Of a stretch of 64,000 nt of DNA, positions 17,497 through 27,092 are shown piece by piece. Made by a program: the position numbers and the translations under genes. The notes beneath the pieces are model-generated. The model made no database searches. It saw only the letters and a program-made list of their open reading frames with translations, and had not been told where the DNA came from. Source of the stretch: Azoarcus sp. L1K30. GTDB lineage: Bacteria > Pseudomonadota > Gammaproteobacteria > Burkholderiales > Rhodocyclaceae. Positions within the stretch are counted from its first letter, which is position 1. Every line of letters begins with the position of its first letter. The stretch covers positions 3,205,190 to 3,269,189 of the forward strand of contig NZ_JAGRRD010000001.1 in NCBI RefSeq assembly GCF_018122735.1. Direction: 5' to 3'.

Positions 17497-19710
17497 TCAG
17501 GCCTTGAGTTGTTCGCCAATCGGCAGTTTGCGGATGCGCTTGCCGGTGGCCGCATGCAGCGCGTTGACCAGCGCCGGAGCGAGCGGTGGCACGCCGGGCT
17601 CGCCGACCCCCGAGGGCTTTGCCGCCGATGGCATGATATGCACTTCGACGACCGGCATTTCGTTGATCCGCAGCACGGTGTAGTCGTGGAAGTTGGACTG
17701 CTCGACCTGACCGTCCTTCAGCGTGATTTCGCCGCTCAATGCCGCCGCCAGGGCGAAACCGATGCCGCCTTCCATCTGCGCGCGAATGACATCCGGATTG
17801 ACCGCGATGCCGCAGTCCACCGCGCAGACCACGCGGTCCACCTTGAAGTTGCCATCGGCGGCGACCGTGACTTCCACGACCTGGGCAACAAAGCTGTTGA
17901 AGGATTCATGCACCGCGACACCGCGACCACGCCTGCCGCCCTTGCTCGCGTCCGCGAGCGGCCTGGACCAGCCGGCCTTGTCCGCAGCGAGCCGAAGCAC
18001 TCCGGCGTGGCGCGGATGTGCGCCGAGCAACTTGAGCCGGTACGATACCGGATCCTCGCCAGCGGCCAAGGCCAGTTCATCGAGGAACACCTCGGTCGCA
18101 AATGCGGTGTGGGTCGAGCCGACGGAACGCCACCATTGCACCGGCACCTTGGTCAGCGCATTGGTGGTATGGGAATCCACCATCAGGTTGGGGATGGCAT
18201 AAGGCAGGTTGGCCGCGCCTTCCACCGTCGTGGCATCCACTCCATCCTTTATCATCATCGACTCGAAGGGCGAACCGAGCACAATGGACTGACCGACGAT
18301 GCGCTGCGACCACGCCATTGGCATCCCCTTGGCATCGAGCGCCGCACGCAGACGATGCAGGTAGAGCGGGCGGTAATACCCTCCGCGCATGTCGTCTTCG
18401 CGCGACCACACGAGCTTTACCGGCGCACGTCCGCCGATGGCCTTGACGATGTGCGCGGTCTCCACCAGATAGTCGGACTGCGGGTTGGCACGACGCCCGA
18501 AACTGCCGCCGGCAAAGAGCATGTTGAGCTTTACCTGTTCCGGCTTGAGCCCAAGGACGGCTGCCACCGTGGCCTGGTCGACGGTCTGGAACTGCTCGCC
18601 ATTCCACACTTCGCAGCCATTTGCATCCAGCTTCATCACGCAGTTGAGGGGCTCCATCGCCGCGTGCGCGAGATAGGGAAAATCGAACTCGGCTTCGATG
18701 AGCTTTTCAGCCTTGCCCAGCACGCCCTCGGCATCGCCATCCTTGCGCGCGATCGCACCCGGGGTGGCCGCAAGCTTGCGGTAGTCTTCAAACAGTTGTA
18801 CCGAACTCCCCCGCCAGGCAGCACTTTCGTTCCACTCGATGCGCAACGCCTCGCGCCCCTTCCTTGCCGTCCAGTAGTCACCGGCCAGCACCGCAACGCC
18901 CGACGAAATACGCACCACATCGACCACGCCGGCCACGGCCCGCGCCGCCTTGTCATCGACGCCGCGCACGGTGGCACCGAAACGCGGTGGATGCGCCACC
19001 ACGGCGACCAGCATGCCGGGCAGCTTCACGTCCTGGGTAAACACCGCGCGGCCGGTGGTCTTAGCCGCACTGTCCTTGCGTGGCACATGCTTGCCGATGA
19101 GGGTGAAATCCTTCGGGTCCTTGAGCATGACCGTCGCCGGCATCGGCAGGCCCGAAGCAGCCTCGGCGAGTTCGCCGAAGCGCGCGCTGCGCCCACTCGG
19201 TGCATGGCTCAACACACCCGCGCGGACGACGATCGAATCCGCTGCGACTTTCCACCGCGCGGCCGCAGCCTGCACCAGCATGGCCCGCGCCACCGCGCCG
19301 GCATGGCGCATCTGCTCGAAGGAATTGGCGATCGCGGTGCTGCCTCCCGTGCCCTGCGCCGGCCCCCACAACAGGTTGTTGTAGCGTGCGACGTCGGCAG
19401 GTGCGCCCTCGACCACGACCTGTTCCCAGCCGGCATCAAGCTCTTCGGCAAGCAGCGTCGCAAGCCCCGTGTAGGTGCCCTGCCCCATTTCCAGGTGCTT
19501 GGCGAATACCCTCACTGTGTTGTCGGTGCCAATGCGGACGAAGGCATTGGGTTCGAAACCAGCTGCGGCCACCGGCACCGCCCCGGCGATGCCGGGGCCG
19601 CCAACCCTGGCGGCGGCACCCCGCGCGGCCGGTAACACGAGCGCCAGAGTCAGCCCTGCGCCAGCCTTGAAGAAATCACGACGGGAAACGTTCTCGATTC
19701 GGTTTTTCAT
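17497..19710 (-). CDS. Molybdopterin-binding subunit of a xanthine dehydrogenase-family hydroxylase (IorB type)
   Basis: The large catalytic subunit, 737 residues, of a two-component molybdenum hydroxylase like isoquinoline 1-oxidoreductase. It oxidises an aldehyde or N-heterocycle with water as oxygen source. A twin-arginine signal (SRRDFFKAG, residues 9-17) points to export of the folded enzyme to the periplasm. Cofactor-contact motifs include [31 protein letters not shown] and the catalytic-glutamate motif [13 protein letters not shown] near the C-terminus. There is no FAD subunit. Electrons probably leave through the [2Fe-2S] subunit encoded 11 bases upstream. Substrate is not readable from sequence. 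Confidence 0.9.
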   Translation of the reverse strand: MKNRIENVSRRDFFKAGAGLTLALVLPAARGAAARVGGPGIAGAVPVAAAGFEPNAFVRIGTDNTVRVFAKHLEMGQGTYTGLATLLAEELDAGWEQVVVEGAPADVARYNNLLWGPAQGTGGSTAIANSFEQMRHAGAVARAMLVQAAAARWKVAADSIVVRAGVLSHAPSGRSARFGELAEAASGLPMPATVMLKDPKDFTLIGKHVPRKDSAAKTTGRAVFTQDVKLPGMLVAVVAHPPRFGATVRGVDDKAARAVAGVVDVVRISSGVAVLAGDYWTARKGREALRIEWNESAAWRGSSVQLFEDYRKLAATPGAIARKDGDAEGVLGKAEKLIEAEFDFPYLAHAAMEPLNCVMKLDANGCEVWNGEQFQTVDQATVAAVLGLKPEQVKLNMLFAGGSFGRRANPQSDYLVETAHIVKAIGGRAPVKLVWSREDDMRGGYYRPLYLHRLRAALDAKGMPMAWSQRIVGQSIVLGSPFESMMIKDGVDATTVEGAANLPYAIPNLMVDSHTTNALTKVPVQWWRSVGSTHTAFATEVFLDELALAAGEDPVSYRLKLLGAHPRHAGVLRLAADKAGWSRPLADASKGGRRGRGVAVHESFNSFVAQVVEVTVAADGNFKVDRVVCAVDCGIAVNPDVIRAQMEGGIGFALAAALSGEITLKDGQVEQSNFHDYTVLRINEMPVVEVHIMPSAAKPSGVGEPGVPPLAPALVNALHAATGKRIRKLPIGEQLKA

Positions 19711-19721
19711 GTTGCGCTCCT

Positions 19722-20180
19722 TTACGCCAGGGCAGAGGACGCTTCGTGGATGGCTGCGCGGATGCGCACGTAGGTCGCGCAGCGACAGATATTGCCGCCC
19801 ATCGCGGCATCGATCTCCTCATCACTGGGCTTGGGATTGGCGACCAGCAGCGCGGTGGCCGACATGATCTGTCCGGACTGACAGTAGCCACATTGCACCA
19901 CGTCGAACTTCTGCCACGCGGCCTGCACGGCCTTGCCCGCGCGGACGGCATCGACGCCTTCGATGGTGGTGATCTTCTTGCCCGCAGCCGCAGACAGCGG
20001 AGTGGAGCACGACCGCACAGGTTCGCCATCGAGATGTACGGTACATGCACCGCACAGCCCCATGCCGCAACCGAACTTGGTCCCGGTCAGGTCGAGGCCG
20101 TCGCGCAAGACCCACAGCAAGGGGGTGTCGTCGGACAGGTCGGTATCGACACGCTGTCCGTTCAGGATAAAAGTGGTCAT
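19722..20180 (-). CDS. [2Fe-2S] subunit of the molybdenum hydroxylase (IorA type)
   Basis: A 152-residue electron-transfer subunit. An N-terminal plant-ferredoxin domain has [14 protein letters not shown] plus the Cys in [10 protein letters not shown]-terminal helical [2Fe-2S] domain has [13 protein letters not shown] and [12 protein letters not shown]. It has no signal of its own and is probably carried out by the Tat signal of the large subunit. It is the first gene of the minus-strand operon with the large subunit, xdhC and mocA. GAGGAG stands before ATG 20180. A LysR gene is divergent 121 bases away. Confidence 0.93.
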   Translation of the reverse strand: MTTFILNGQRVDTDLSDDTPLLWVLRDGLDLTGTKFGCGMGLCGACTVHLDGEPVRSCSTPLSAAAGKKITTIEGVDAVRAGKAVQAAWQKFDVVQCGYCQSGQIMSATALLVANPKPSDEEIDAAMGGNICRCATYVRIRAAIHEASSALA

Positions 20181-20301
20181 CGGGCGGCTCCTCGCGGAAA
20201 GGGGATGATCTGCAATCGGGTGGCAGGATTCGACGCTGCCTTGATCGATAAAGATTAGACTGTTTGGCTATGAAGATCGACGCAGCAATGCTGAAAGAGC
20301 A

Positions 20302-21234
20302 ATGAAGCCAGACTTACAAATCGACCCCGCACTCCTGCCCGCCCTGGCCACCTTCGAGTGCGTTGCCCGTCACGCGAACTTCAGCCGCGCGGCTGCAGAA
20401 ATGGGCTTCTCGCCGTCTGCGCTCTCGCAGTCGCTTCGTGCCCTGGAAAAACGCCTGGGCGTGCGTCTGCTGGCGCGCACCACACGACGTGTGAGCCTCA
20501 CCGAAGAGGGTGCACTCATCCTCGATAGTGTCCGCCGCGGCCTGGCCGAGCTCGGCGGTGCGCTGAGCGCGCTTGGCGATGTGCGTGGCCAGCCCGCGGG
20601 AACGGTCCGGATTGCATTGTCGAGAATCGCCTATGCCGAATTGTTTTCACCGCATATTGTCGACTTTTCTGCGCGCTATCCAGCTATAGGCCTCGAGTTC
20701 TACCTCGATGACGGTCTCACCGACATCGTCGCCGGACGCTTCGACATCGGGGTCCGCCTGGGCAGTTGCATCGAGGCCGACATGGTCGCCGTGGCGCTCA
20801 GCCGTCCATCACGAATGCGCATCGTCGGCACGCCCGATTATTTTCGGCGCAATCCGCCGCCGCACACGCCTGAAGACCTCGCAGCACATGACTGCGTCCG
20901 CTTTCGCTTCACCACCAGCGGTCGCATCGCACGCTGGGACCTCGAGCACAACGGACAGCGGCTGGAGATCGAAGTCAACGGTCGCTTTGTCGTCAACGAT
21001 TTCGTCGCCGAGATCGACCTCGCCCGCCGCGGACTGGCGCTTGCGCAAGTGGTCGAATCAAGCGCGATGGACGATATCGAGACCGGGCGCCTGGTCACGA
21101 CACTGGATGAATACGCACCGACACTTGGGGCGGCGCACCTCTACTTTCCTGGCACGACCCATATGCCGGCGAGACTGCGGGTATTCATAGACTATTTCCA
21201 GGCCGCCAACTCAGCGCGGAAAGCAACGAATTGA
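20302..21234 (+). CDS. LysR-family regulator, divergent from the hydroxylase operon
   Basis: A 310-residue regulator. The N-terminal winged helix (about 12-70) contains ARHANFSRAAAEMGFSPSALSQSLRALEKRLGV. A LysR substrate-binding domain of the periplasmic-binding fold follows from about residue 95. It faces the molybdenum hydroxylase operon with 121 bases between starts, the common layout for a LysR regulator and its target. The effector is unknown, perhaps the hydroxylase substrate. Confidence 0.88.
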   Translation: MKPDLQIDPALLPALATFECVARHANFSRAAAEMGFSPSALSQSLRALEKRLGVRLLARTTRRVSLTEEGALILDSVRRGLAELGGALSALGDVRGQPAGTVRIALSRIAYAELFSPHIVDFSARYPAIGLEFYLDDGLTDIVAGRFDIGVRLGSCIEADMVAVALSRPSRMRIVGTPDYFRRNPPPHTPEDLAAHDCVRFRFTTSGRIARWDLEHNGQRLEIEVNGRFVVNDFVAEIDLARRGLALAQVVESSAMDDIETGRLVTTLDEYAPTLGAAHLYFPGTTHMPARLRVFIDYFQAANSARKATN

Positions 21235-21273
21235 GCAATCTGCGCACGCAAGGCCATCGGCAAGGAACACAAC

Positions 21274-21682
21274 GTGGAAACAGCTGAAAGCGTCTGCACC
21301 TTCTGGTTCGGCACTACCGCCGCCGATGTGACGAAGTCGATGCCACGATACAGGCACGCTTCGAGCCACTTGTCATCGAGGCTGGAGACGGCCATCTCGA
21401 TGCATGGCTGCAGACACCCATTGGCCATCTCGGCCAGATCCTGCTGGAGGACCAGTTTTCGCGCTACATCCACCGCAACGAAGTGCGCGCCTTTGCGTTC
21501 GATCCGTGCGGCGCATCCAGCTGTCCGAAGCATCGGCGAAGATCCGCAACGCCGGGGGCAAGGACGACGACGAGGACATGCAGTGGCCGGCGGGTGCCGT
21601 ACCGATCGAGACCCGGTGCGGCACCCCGCTGTCCGATCCCGACAGCGTGGTACGTAAGAGTCCGTATCAACAGCTGTCGTGA
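21274..21682 (+). pseudogene. Chimeric pseudogene: DUF924 5' part joined to PNPOx-like 3' part
   Basis: The first 250 bases (GTG 21274, AAGGAAC upstream) match the start of the intact DUF924 gene at 23623, but 43 bases are missing after codon 18 and the frame is lost. From about 21520 the sequence instead matches the last 170 bases of the PNPOx-like gene at 15213: RIQLSEASAKIRNAGGKDDDEDMQWP is read in another frame up to the TGA at 21680-21682. The join is near GTGCGGCGCATCC, similar to GTGCTGCGCATCC in the PNPOx gene. No functional product is expected. It is a recombination scar between two genes that now flank this area. Confidence 0.88.
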
Positions 21683-21740
21683 TCAGGTGGCCGTGAACCC
21701 GATGTACATCGGCCAACCCGTTTCGGCCAACACCGGAAGC

Positions 21741-23363
21741 TCAATACCGGAATCTGGAGATGAGTGTCTTGAGGTCGAGGGCGATCTTCTCGAGCGATTT
21801 CGCCGAATCGGCCGTGCTCCCCACGGTGGCGCTGGTCTCCTCGACCATCTGCGCGATGTTCTCGACCTGCCCCGCAATGGCGGTGCTTGCCGTGCTCTGT
21901 TCGCGTGTAGCCAATGCGACCTCTTGCGCACGTGAGAGTGTTTCGTTGGCGCCTCCGCGAATTGCATTCAACGCGTCTGCGGCCTTCCGCGTCAGGGTCA
22001 CCCCGCGCTCGACCTGGGGCAGGGTCTCGTCCATCGACTTCACTGCCGAAGCAGTTTCACCCTGAATGGCACCGACCATTTCCTCGATCTTCAGTGTTGC
22101 CGAAGCGGTACGTTCGGCAAGCCCCCGCACCTCGTCCGCAACCACTGCAAATCCGCGCCCCTGCTCGCCGGCCCTGGCCGCCTCGATCGCGGCATTGAGC
22201 GCAAGCAGATTGGTCTGGGCCGCAATCTCCTTGATCACGTTCGCGATGGTGGAGATTTCGTCTGCACGCACGCCGAGCGAACGAATTCGCTCTGCGGCCC
22301 CGGTCACGCTCCGGGCAATTTCACCGATCTCACGCGCAGCATCCAGGACGGTTCCTTCGCCCACACCGGCCTGCTCCGCAGCCCTTGCAGAGTTGGACTC
22401 GGTCTCGCTTGCGCTATCGGAGATATGGGTAACGCTGACTGTCAATTCCTCGATGGCGGCGGCCATGTTGGCCGTCGCATCCGACTGATTACGTGCCGCG
22501 ATTGCAACCTGATTGGACGCGTTCGCAATATGCTCGGCATTGCCAACCAGACTGTGCGCGTTTTCGCCCAACTGCCGCATCATGCCGCGCAGGCTATCGA
22601 CCATCGCGCCCAACGACGCCAGCATGCTGCCCGCCGGCGCATGACCGACATCCACTGTGAGATCACCTGCACTTGCCTTCCCCATGAGCTGCATCACCGT
22701 GAGCGGTTCGCCGCCAATCTGGCGGGCGATGGAGCGGGCAATCGTCCATGCGACGGCACCAACGAGCACCAACGCAAGCGCGGCACCTATCAACACACCA
22801 CGCGCCACCTTGAAGAACTTGGCGTCGAGGTCATCCACATAAGAACCGGTACCGATCACCCAGCCCCAAGGTTTGAAGAGCTTGAGATGCTGCAATTTCT
22901 CGATCTGGATGTCGCTACCCGGCTTGGGCGTGAGCGAACTGGTGAAGCCATCTCCATCCACCGCAGCCGCCACGAGGTTACGAACCGTGTACGTCCCCTC
23001 CTTGTCCTTACGGTCCCAATGACTGGCTCCCTCATATTCGGGACGCACGGGGTGGGCGACCCCCATCCCCTTGGTGTCATACGCGTAGAAATACTGATCG
23101 TCGAGATAGCGCATGCTTCGCAAGACGCTGCGCGCCTGTTCCTGGGCTGCCTCACGCGACAACTCTCCCCGGCTCTCACGCGCCTCGAATCCAGACACCG
23201 CAGACATGGCTGAATCGACGGCCGCGCGCAGCATCACCTTGCGGTCCTCGAGCATCTGCGCACGCAGATGAAACAGCTGAAACGACGCCAACCCGAGCAT
23301 GCCAAGCATGGCCACAAGCACCGTAAGCACCAACCTGCTTCGCAACGTCATCGATCGGAACAT
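21741..23363 (-). CDS. Methyl-accepting chemotaxis protein with single Cache domain
   Basis: A membrane chemoreceptor of 540 residues. The start ATG 23363 has GGGAGG just upstream. A membrane segment (about 10-30) is followed by a periplasmic sCache_2-type sensor (about 35-190), with [22 protein letters not shown] and the [13 protein letters not shown] end. A second membrane segment (about 192-212), HAMP-like linker and signalling domain follow. The signalling tip is [33 protein letters not shown]. Small carboxylates are common ligands of such sensors. A FliA-type promoter lies at 23488-23514, tying it to motility. Confidence 0.92.
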   Translation of the reverse strand: MFRSMTLRSRLVLTVLVAMLGMLGLASFQLFHLRAQMLEDRKVMLRAAVDSAMSAVSGFEARESRGELSREAAQEQARSVLRSMRYLDDQYFYAYDTKGMGVAHPVRPEYEGASHWDRKDKEGTYTVRNLVAAAVDGDGFTSSLTPKPGSDIQIEKLQHLKLFKPWGWVIGTGSYVDDLDAKFFKVARGVLIGAALALVLVGAVAWTIARSIARQIGGEPLTVMQLMGKASAGDLTVDVGHAPAGSMLASLGAMVDSLRGMMRQLGENAHSLVGNAEHIANASNQVAIAARNQSDATANMAAAIEELTVSVTHISDSASETESNSARAAEQAGVGEGTVLDAAREIGEIARSVTGAAERIRSLGVRADEISTIANVIKEIAAQTNLLALNAAIEAARAGEQGRGFAVVADEVRGLAERTASATLKIEEMVGAIQGETASAVKSMDETLPQVERGVTLTRKAADALNAIRGGANETLSRAQEVALATREQSTASTAIAGQVENIAQMVEETSATVGSTADSAKSLEKIALDLKTLISRFRY

Positions 23364-23487
23364 ATAACCTCCCTCGCACCACGCCAATCCGTTTGGTCTT
23401 GAAATACGCTCTCGCAGAGGCTTGCAACGTCTGCAAGCCAGTCCCGGACTGCGGCATCGTGCAACACAAACATACGGACTTAGATCG

Positions 23488-23514
23488 CTAACGGTTGCGA
23501 TCTCCTGAACTTTA
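23488..23514 (-). promoter_or_regulatory. Probable sigma28 (FliA) promoter of the chemoreceptor gene
   Basis: On the minus strand, TAAAGTTC-N11-ACCGTTAG resembles the flagellar consensus TAAAGTTT-N11-GCCGATAA: seven of eight bases in the -35 and five of eight in the -10, with exact spacing. It is about 125 bases before the start codon. Confidence 0.6.
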
Positions 23515-23622
23515 GCAAGCTTGTTGAGTCACTTCGCCTGCAGCGTAAATCAGCGCGATTCACGGCCACCTCCTGTGGCCACCGCATGACCGGCAGCCCT
23601 CCGCGTGATACCGAGCCACCAA

Positions 23623-24222
23623 ATGGAAACAGCCGAAACCATCTGCACCTTCTGGTTCGGAACCACTACCGACGATGCGACGACCATCGCCGAGCAATCC
23701 GCGCTATGGTGGAGCAAGCGCGACGAGGTCGATGCCGCGATACGGGCACGCTTCGAGCCACTGGTCATCCAGGCTGGAGACGGGCATCTCGATGCATGGC
23801 TGCACACACCCATTGGCCACCTCGCCCTGATCCTGCTGACGGACCAGTTTCCGCGCAATATCTACCGCAACGATGCGCGCGCCTTTGCGTTCGACGAACG
23901 CGCGCTGGGCTGGAGCAATGCCGCAATCAGCCGAGGTATCGATCGCCGATGCCGCCCCATCGAGCGCGTCTTCTTCTATCTCCCGCTGGAACATTCCGAG
24001 AACCGCGACGACCAGGCGGAAGCCGTTCGACTATTCGAAGCCCTCGCCACCGAAGTCCCTCCTCACGTCCGTCCCGCGTTTGACGGTTTTGCGGACTTTG
24101 CCCGCCGCCATCGTGAAATCGTGGACCGCTTCGGCCGTTTTCCGCATCGCAATGCCGCACTCGGGCGCGTGTCGACAGCCGAAGAGGCGGCCTTCCTCCG
24201 CCAACCCGGCTCAGGCTTCTAA
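23623..24222 (+). CDS. DUF924 family protein
   Basis: A soluble protein of 199 residues in the DUF924 family (all-helical, TPR-like; function unknown). It starts METAETICTFWFG at ATG 23623, and has the family's PIGHLALILLTDQFPRNIYR and the later FFYLPLEHSENRDDQ and FGRFPHRNAALGR. It is complete and is the likely parent, or sister, of the broken copy 1.9 kb upstream. No strong ribosome site is seen. It stands alone and converges on the Tad locus with 45 bases between the stops. Confidence 0.88.
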   Translation: METAETICTFWFGTTTDDATTIAEQSALWWSKRDEVDAAIRARFEPLVIQAGDGHLDAWLHTPIGHLALILLTDQFPRNIYRNDARAFAFDERALGWSNAAISRGIDRRCRPIERVFFYLPLEHSENRDDQAEAVRLFEALATEVPPHVRPAFDGFADFARRHREIVDRFGRFPHRNAALGRVSTAEEAAFLRQPGSGF

Positions 24223-24267
24223 CGCCCATTTTCCTCAACACGGGCTGCAGACGGACTGGGCAAAGGT

Positions 24268-25101
24268 TCAATGGCATGGCGCTTCGCCACCGTTGCCTGC
24301 ACCACCGCCTTTGGGCGGCAAGGGGCCACGTGGCGTGGTGCAGCCGATGCTTCCGCAATCCGGCGGTGGCGTGTCGACAACGGGAGGCTCCCCTGGGTCC
24401 GAGGGGGTACCGCTATTTCCCAAACCGGGGCTGGAAACCGGATCCTCGGGTTCGAGCGGATCGCTGTGCATCTGTACGGTGACGTGCGACACCATTGGGA
24501 TGCGCCCCGCGGCGATGAGCCGGGTATTAAAGGCATCCCCACCGGTATCGAGCCAAGCGAGGTAACGACTGTAGATCGGGCCCATCAGCGGGACGGTCGG
24601 CTTATAGCCATACGTCACCCGCAGCTTGAGCAGGTTCGCGTCCTGCAGACTCTGTCCGGAACGGGGGCCGATCGCCTCCGGATTCTTCGCGATCAGCTGG
24701 CCGTTCGGGATGGCGCGCTTGCCGTACTTGTCCTCGAGCGCCGCGGAGTTCCAGTCATCGAAGGACTCCCGCGTCGGGTTCAGGATCTCGATGCGGCTGA
24801 ACGCACTGACATCGGCTTGGGCACGCCCATAGGATGTTGCCAGCTCGGCCGTGCTGGACCCACCGCCGTATACCGGGATCAGCGCACGGGCCAAGGCGGT
24901 CTGGATGGGACCGGCTTCGCCATGCTGCACGCTGCCAGCCCGCGCCGCCATGAAGGTGGCGTGATTGAGGTGATTCTTGTTGAAAAAGAGCAGGCCGTAT
25001 TGCAGGCTCGCCAATCCGAGCAGCGTCAGCACCGGCCCGACCACGACGAACTCGACCATGGCCGCGCCGCGGTGGCGCAAGCGGTGCAAGGTACACGTCA
25101 T
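24268..25101 (-). CDS. TadE/TadG-like pilus assembly protein, last gene of Tad locus
   Basis: A 277-residue protein with an N-terminal prepilin-like segment (residues about 11-38: RGAAMVEFVVVGPVLTLLGLAS) typical of TadE-like minor pilins, then a large, probably periplasmic, domain. The tail (about 225-277) is rich in Pro and Gly and includes two cysteines. The ATG overlaps the stop of the DUF192 gene (ATGA). It ends the minus-strand Tad operon. Which pilus surface or assembly role it has is unknown. Confidence 0.8.
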   Translation of the reverse strand: MTCTLHRLRHRGAAMVEFVVVGPVLTLLGLASLQYGLLFFNKNHLNHATFMAARAGSVQHGEAGPIQTALARALIPVYGGGSSTAELATSYGRAQADVSAFSRIEILNPTRESFDDWNSAALEDKYGKRAIPNGQLIAKNPEAIGPRSGQSLQDANLLKLRVTYGYKPTVPLMGPIYSRYLAWLDTGGDAFNTRLIAAGRIPMVSHVTVQMHSDPLEPEDPVSSPGLGNSGTPSDPGEPPVVDTPPPDCGSIGCTTPRGPLPPKGGGAGNGGEAPCH

Positions 25102-25493
25102 CTGGCGTCCCGGGCCTCGAAGACGACGTGCGCGATTTGATCCCCAACGCCGATACCCAGACTTTCGATGTCTCCGGCCTTGAACTCGAGCGTATGCAGC
25201 GTGCCGCGCGGACCGAAGCTAACCCGCCAGGGCTCGAGTCCGCTTACGCAGTGCAGCACGCGCCCGGTCTGGTCGAGGTAGGCGACGTCAAGCGCATAGC
25301 GCATGAAGCCGGTATGCACGCTGGCACAGCGCCACAGCAGCAGGCCAACTGTCTCCTGCGGCGAGGCGCGCAACATGAGGCCACGAAATCGCGCCCAAAA
25401 TCCGGCGGCGACCTCCAGCGCAAAGCGACGTTCACCACTGCGACCCACGACACTTGCGTCCGCAGGGTGACACATGATCACACCAGCCTTCAT
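25098..25493 (-). CDS. DUF192 family protein in Tad operon
   Basis: A 131-residue protein of the DUF192 family, a small beta fold of unknown function often found near TadE/TadG genes or as a secreted lipoprotein. The family core is visible in ARFRGLMLR, then LLLWRCASVHTGFMRYALDVAYLD and a long Leu/Gly-rich end. No signal peptide is seen, so it is probably cytoplasmic. Its ATG overlaps the upstream stop and its stop overlaps the next ATG, so it is translated as part of the Tad operon. Confidence 0.85.
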   Translation of the reverse strand: MKAGVIMCHPADASVVGRSGERRFALEVAAGFWARFRGLMLRASPQETVGLLLWRCASVHTGFMRYALDVAYLDQTGRVLHCVSGLEPWRVSFGPRGTLHTLEFKAGDIESLGIGVGDQIAHVVFEARDAR

Positions 25494-26167
25494 GTGCCCG
25501 GACTGCCAACCAGCAGTTTGTCGATCCAGCCCTCGCCCTCGGCTGTCGTCACGCGATAGAAGCCATTGCGCTCTTCACCCATGTAGACCGCATTATCCGA
25601 TCGTTCGAGCGCACCGAGCTCCCTGGCGCTGCGGTCGGGCGCCACACGGACCGCGATCGTCTTCAACTTCACCCGCAACAGGTCGCCCGCCTGCAAACCC
25701 GCAGGCCCGGTCGCGGGGGCTGCCCTGGATGGCATCGCCGCATAGTGCCTGTCGAAGGCCGCTGGGCTGAAGCCGCTCATCGTTTCGGTACCGAATACGA
25801 TGAGCGGAACACCGCCGTTACCGCCATAGGCTCGGTATTCCTCATAGTAGGCTTTGTCCCTGTTGATATCCCGTTCCACGAAGGGGATGTTTCGGGTGCG
25901 CATGTAGGCCGCAGCCTGTTTGCAGTACCCGCAGGTCGCATTGCGGTAGAGGATGACTTTGCCCTCGGTGTCGGCCGGTCGCAAAGTGCCGTCGAGGATG
26001 CGCCCAATGGACACCGTGGTGATGGAGCGCAATGCCTTGCTTGCAGCATCGCCGAAGGTTCGCCCGACGACGCCGCTCAGGATTGAGCCCAGATCCTGGG
26101 CCGGTGCCAGTGCAGGCATCGCAACGACGAGCACGACGATCATTCTCAGACAATTGAGTGGTCTCAT
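25490..26167 (-). CDS. Secreted glutaredoxin-like protein with SH3-type C-terminal domain
   Basis: A 225-residue exported protein. ATG 26167 gives a signal peptide (MRPLNCLRMIVVLVVAMPALA-PAQ). Around residues 70-140 is a glutaredoxin-like domain with the redox pair in NATCGYCKQAAAYM and the cis-Pro region GGVPLIVFG. The C-terminal 65 residues look like a bacterial SH3 module (TIAVRVAPDRSARELGALE, then WIDKLLVGSPG). A similar SH3 module ends the secretin in this locus. It lies one base after tadC. A role in disulfide chemistry of pilus parts in the periplasm is inference. Confidence 0.8.
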   Translation of the reverse strand: MRPLNCLRMIVVLVVAMPALAPAQDLGSILSGVVGRTFGDAASKALRSITTVSIGRILDGTLRPADTEGKVILYRNATCGYCKQAAAYMRTRNIPFVERDINRDKAYYEEYRAYGGNGGVPLIVFGTETMSGFSPAAFDRHYAAMPSRAAPATGPAGLQAGDLLRVKLKTIAVRVAPDRSARELGALERSDNAVYMGEERNGFYRVTTAEGEGWIDKLLVGSPGT

Positions 26168-26168
26168 T

Positions 26169-27092
26169 TCAGATACCCGCCTCCATGAATTTGACGACAA
26201 TGGGAAAGAACAGCACGATGAAGGTGCACGGAAAGATGAACGCGATGAGGGGGAAGAGCATCTTGACCGGCGCTTCCATGGCGAGCTTCTCCGCACGCAG
26301 GAAGCGTTCGATGCGCTGCTGATCGGCCTGCGCTCGAAGGACCGGTCCCAGGTTCATGCCCAGACGTTCGGCCTGAATGACGGAAGCCACGAAATTGGTG
26401 ACCGGTGTTTCGTTGAGGCGCTGAGCCAGCGCACGCAAGGCCTCTGCACGCGGCTTGCCGGCGCGGATGTCGCGCATGACGCGCTGGAACTCGTCGCGCA
26501 TCACGCCCTTCGGGCCCTTGAGCACGGCCTGATGCAGGGCGCCCTGGAAGTTGAGCCCGGCCTCGACACACAAGGTGACGATATCCAGAAAGAAGGGCAG
26601 CGCCTTGAGCAGTGCCCGGCGCCTGTCCTGGATGGTGTCGCGCAACCAGATCGCCGGATAGGCCCATCCGAACAAGGCACCGAACAGGGCGGCCTGCCAG
26701 TACAGTGCTTCGGCAAAGCGCGGGCCGCCACTGCGGCTCTGATCAAAGGAATCGAGCAGCCAGTCGCACAACACGCCCACCAGCACGGCTCCGATGAGCC
26801 TGGACGCGACAAACTGGGCTGGACGCAGCGAATAGTCGAGCCCCGCCTTTCTCAGTTTGCCCATGATCGCCGCAGCGCGTTTGTCAGACAGCAAAGGCTC
26901 GATATAGAAGCTGATCCACTGAATCGGCCACCATGCCAGGCGGAAGCCGACGGGCGGCGGATCCTTGTACGCTCGATCTTCCTCCGGCACGTCAGCGACA
27001 GCGCGGCCAAGCGTCCATGCAACAAGCGCAATCGATAGGCCGGTCATGACGGCGAGCACGACAATGATCAGGGTGTCCTCGTCCATGGCCAT
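26169..27092 (-). CDS. tadC: Tad pilus platform protein TadC
   Basis: An inner-membrane platform protein of the Flp/Tad secretion system, 307 residues. It has a type II secretion F domain in the C-terminal half (LPFFLDIVTLCVEAGLNFQGAL and LGMNLGPVLRAQADQQR), membrane segments at about 8-28, 105-120 and 130-150, and a final one near 280-302. It pairs with TadB encoded just upstream, the stop and start being adjacent. Confidence 0.9.
   Translation of the reverse strand: MAMDEDTLIIVVLAVMTGLSIALVAWTLGRAVADVPEEDRAYKDPPPVGFRLAWWPIQWISFYIEPLLSDKRAAAIMGKLRKAGLDYSLRPAQFVASRLIGAVLVGVLCDWLLDSFDQSRSGGPRFAEALYWQAALFGALFGWAYPAIWLRDTIQDRRRALLKALPFFLDIVTLCVEAGLNFQGALHQAVLKGPKGVMRDEFQRVMRDIRAGKPRAEALRALAQRLNETPVTNFVASVIQAERLGMNLGPVLRAQADQQRIERFLRAEKLAMEAPVKMLFPLIAFIFPCTFIVLFFPIVVKFMEAGI

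Noticed and set aside
16192-19635. Very long plus-strand frame (1147 codons) opposite xdhC and the hydroxylase large subunit
   Set aside because: It is an antisense shadow of conserved genes with catalytic motifs; no start site, domain or signal is visible in it.
23623-24222. Reading the DUF924 gene as a second pseudogene
   Set aside because: The frame is complete, with start, conserved segments along the full length and stop; only the copy at 21274 is broken.
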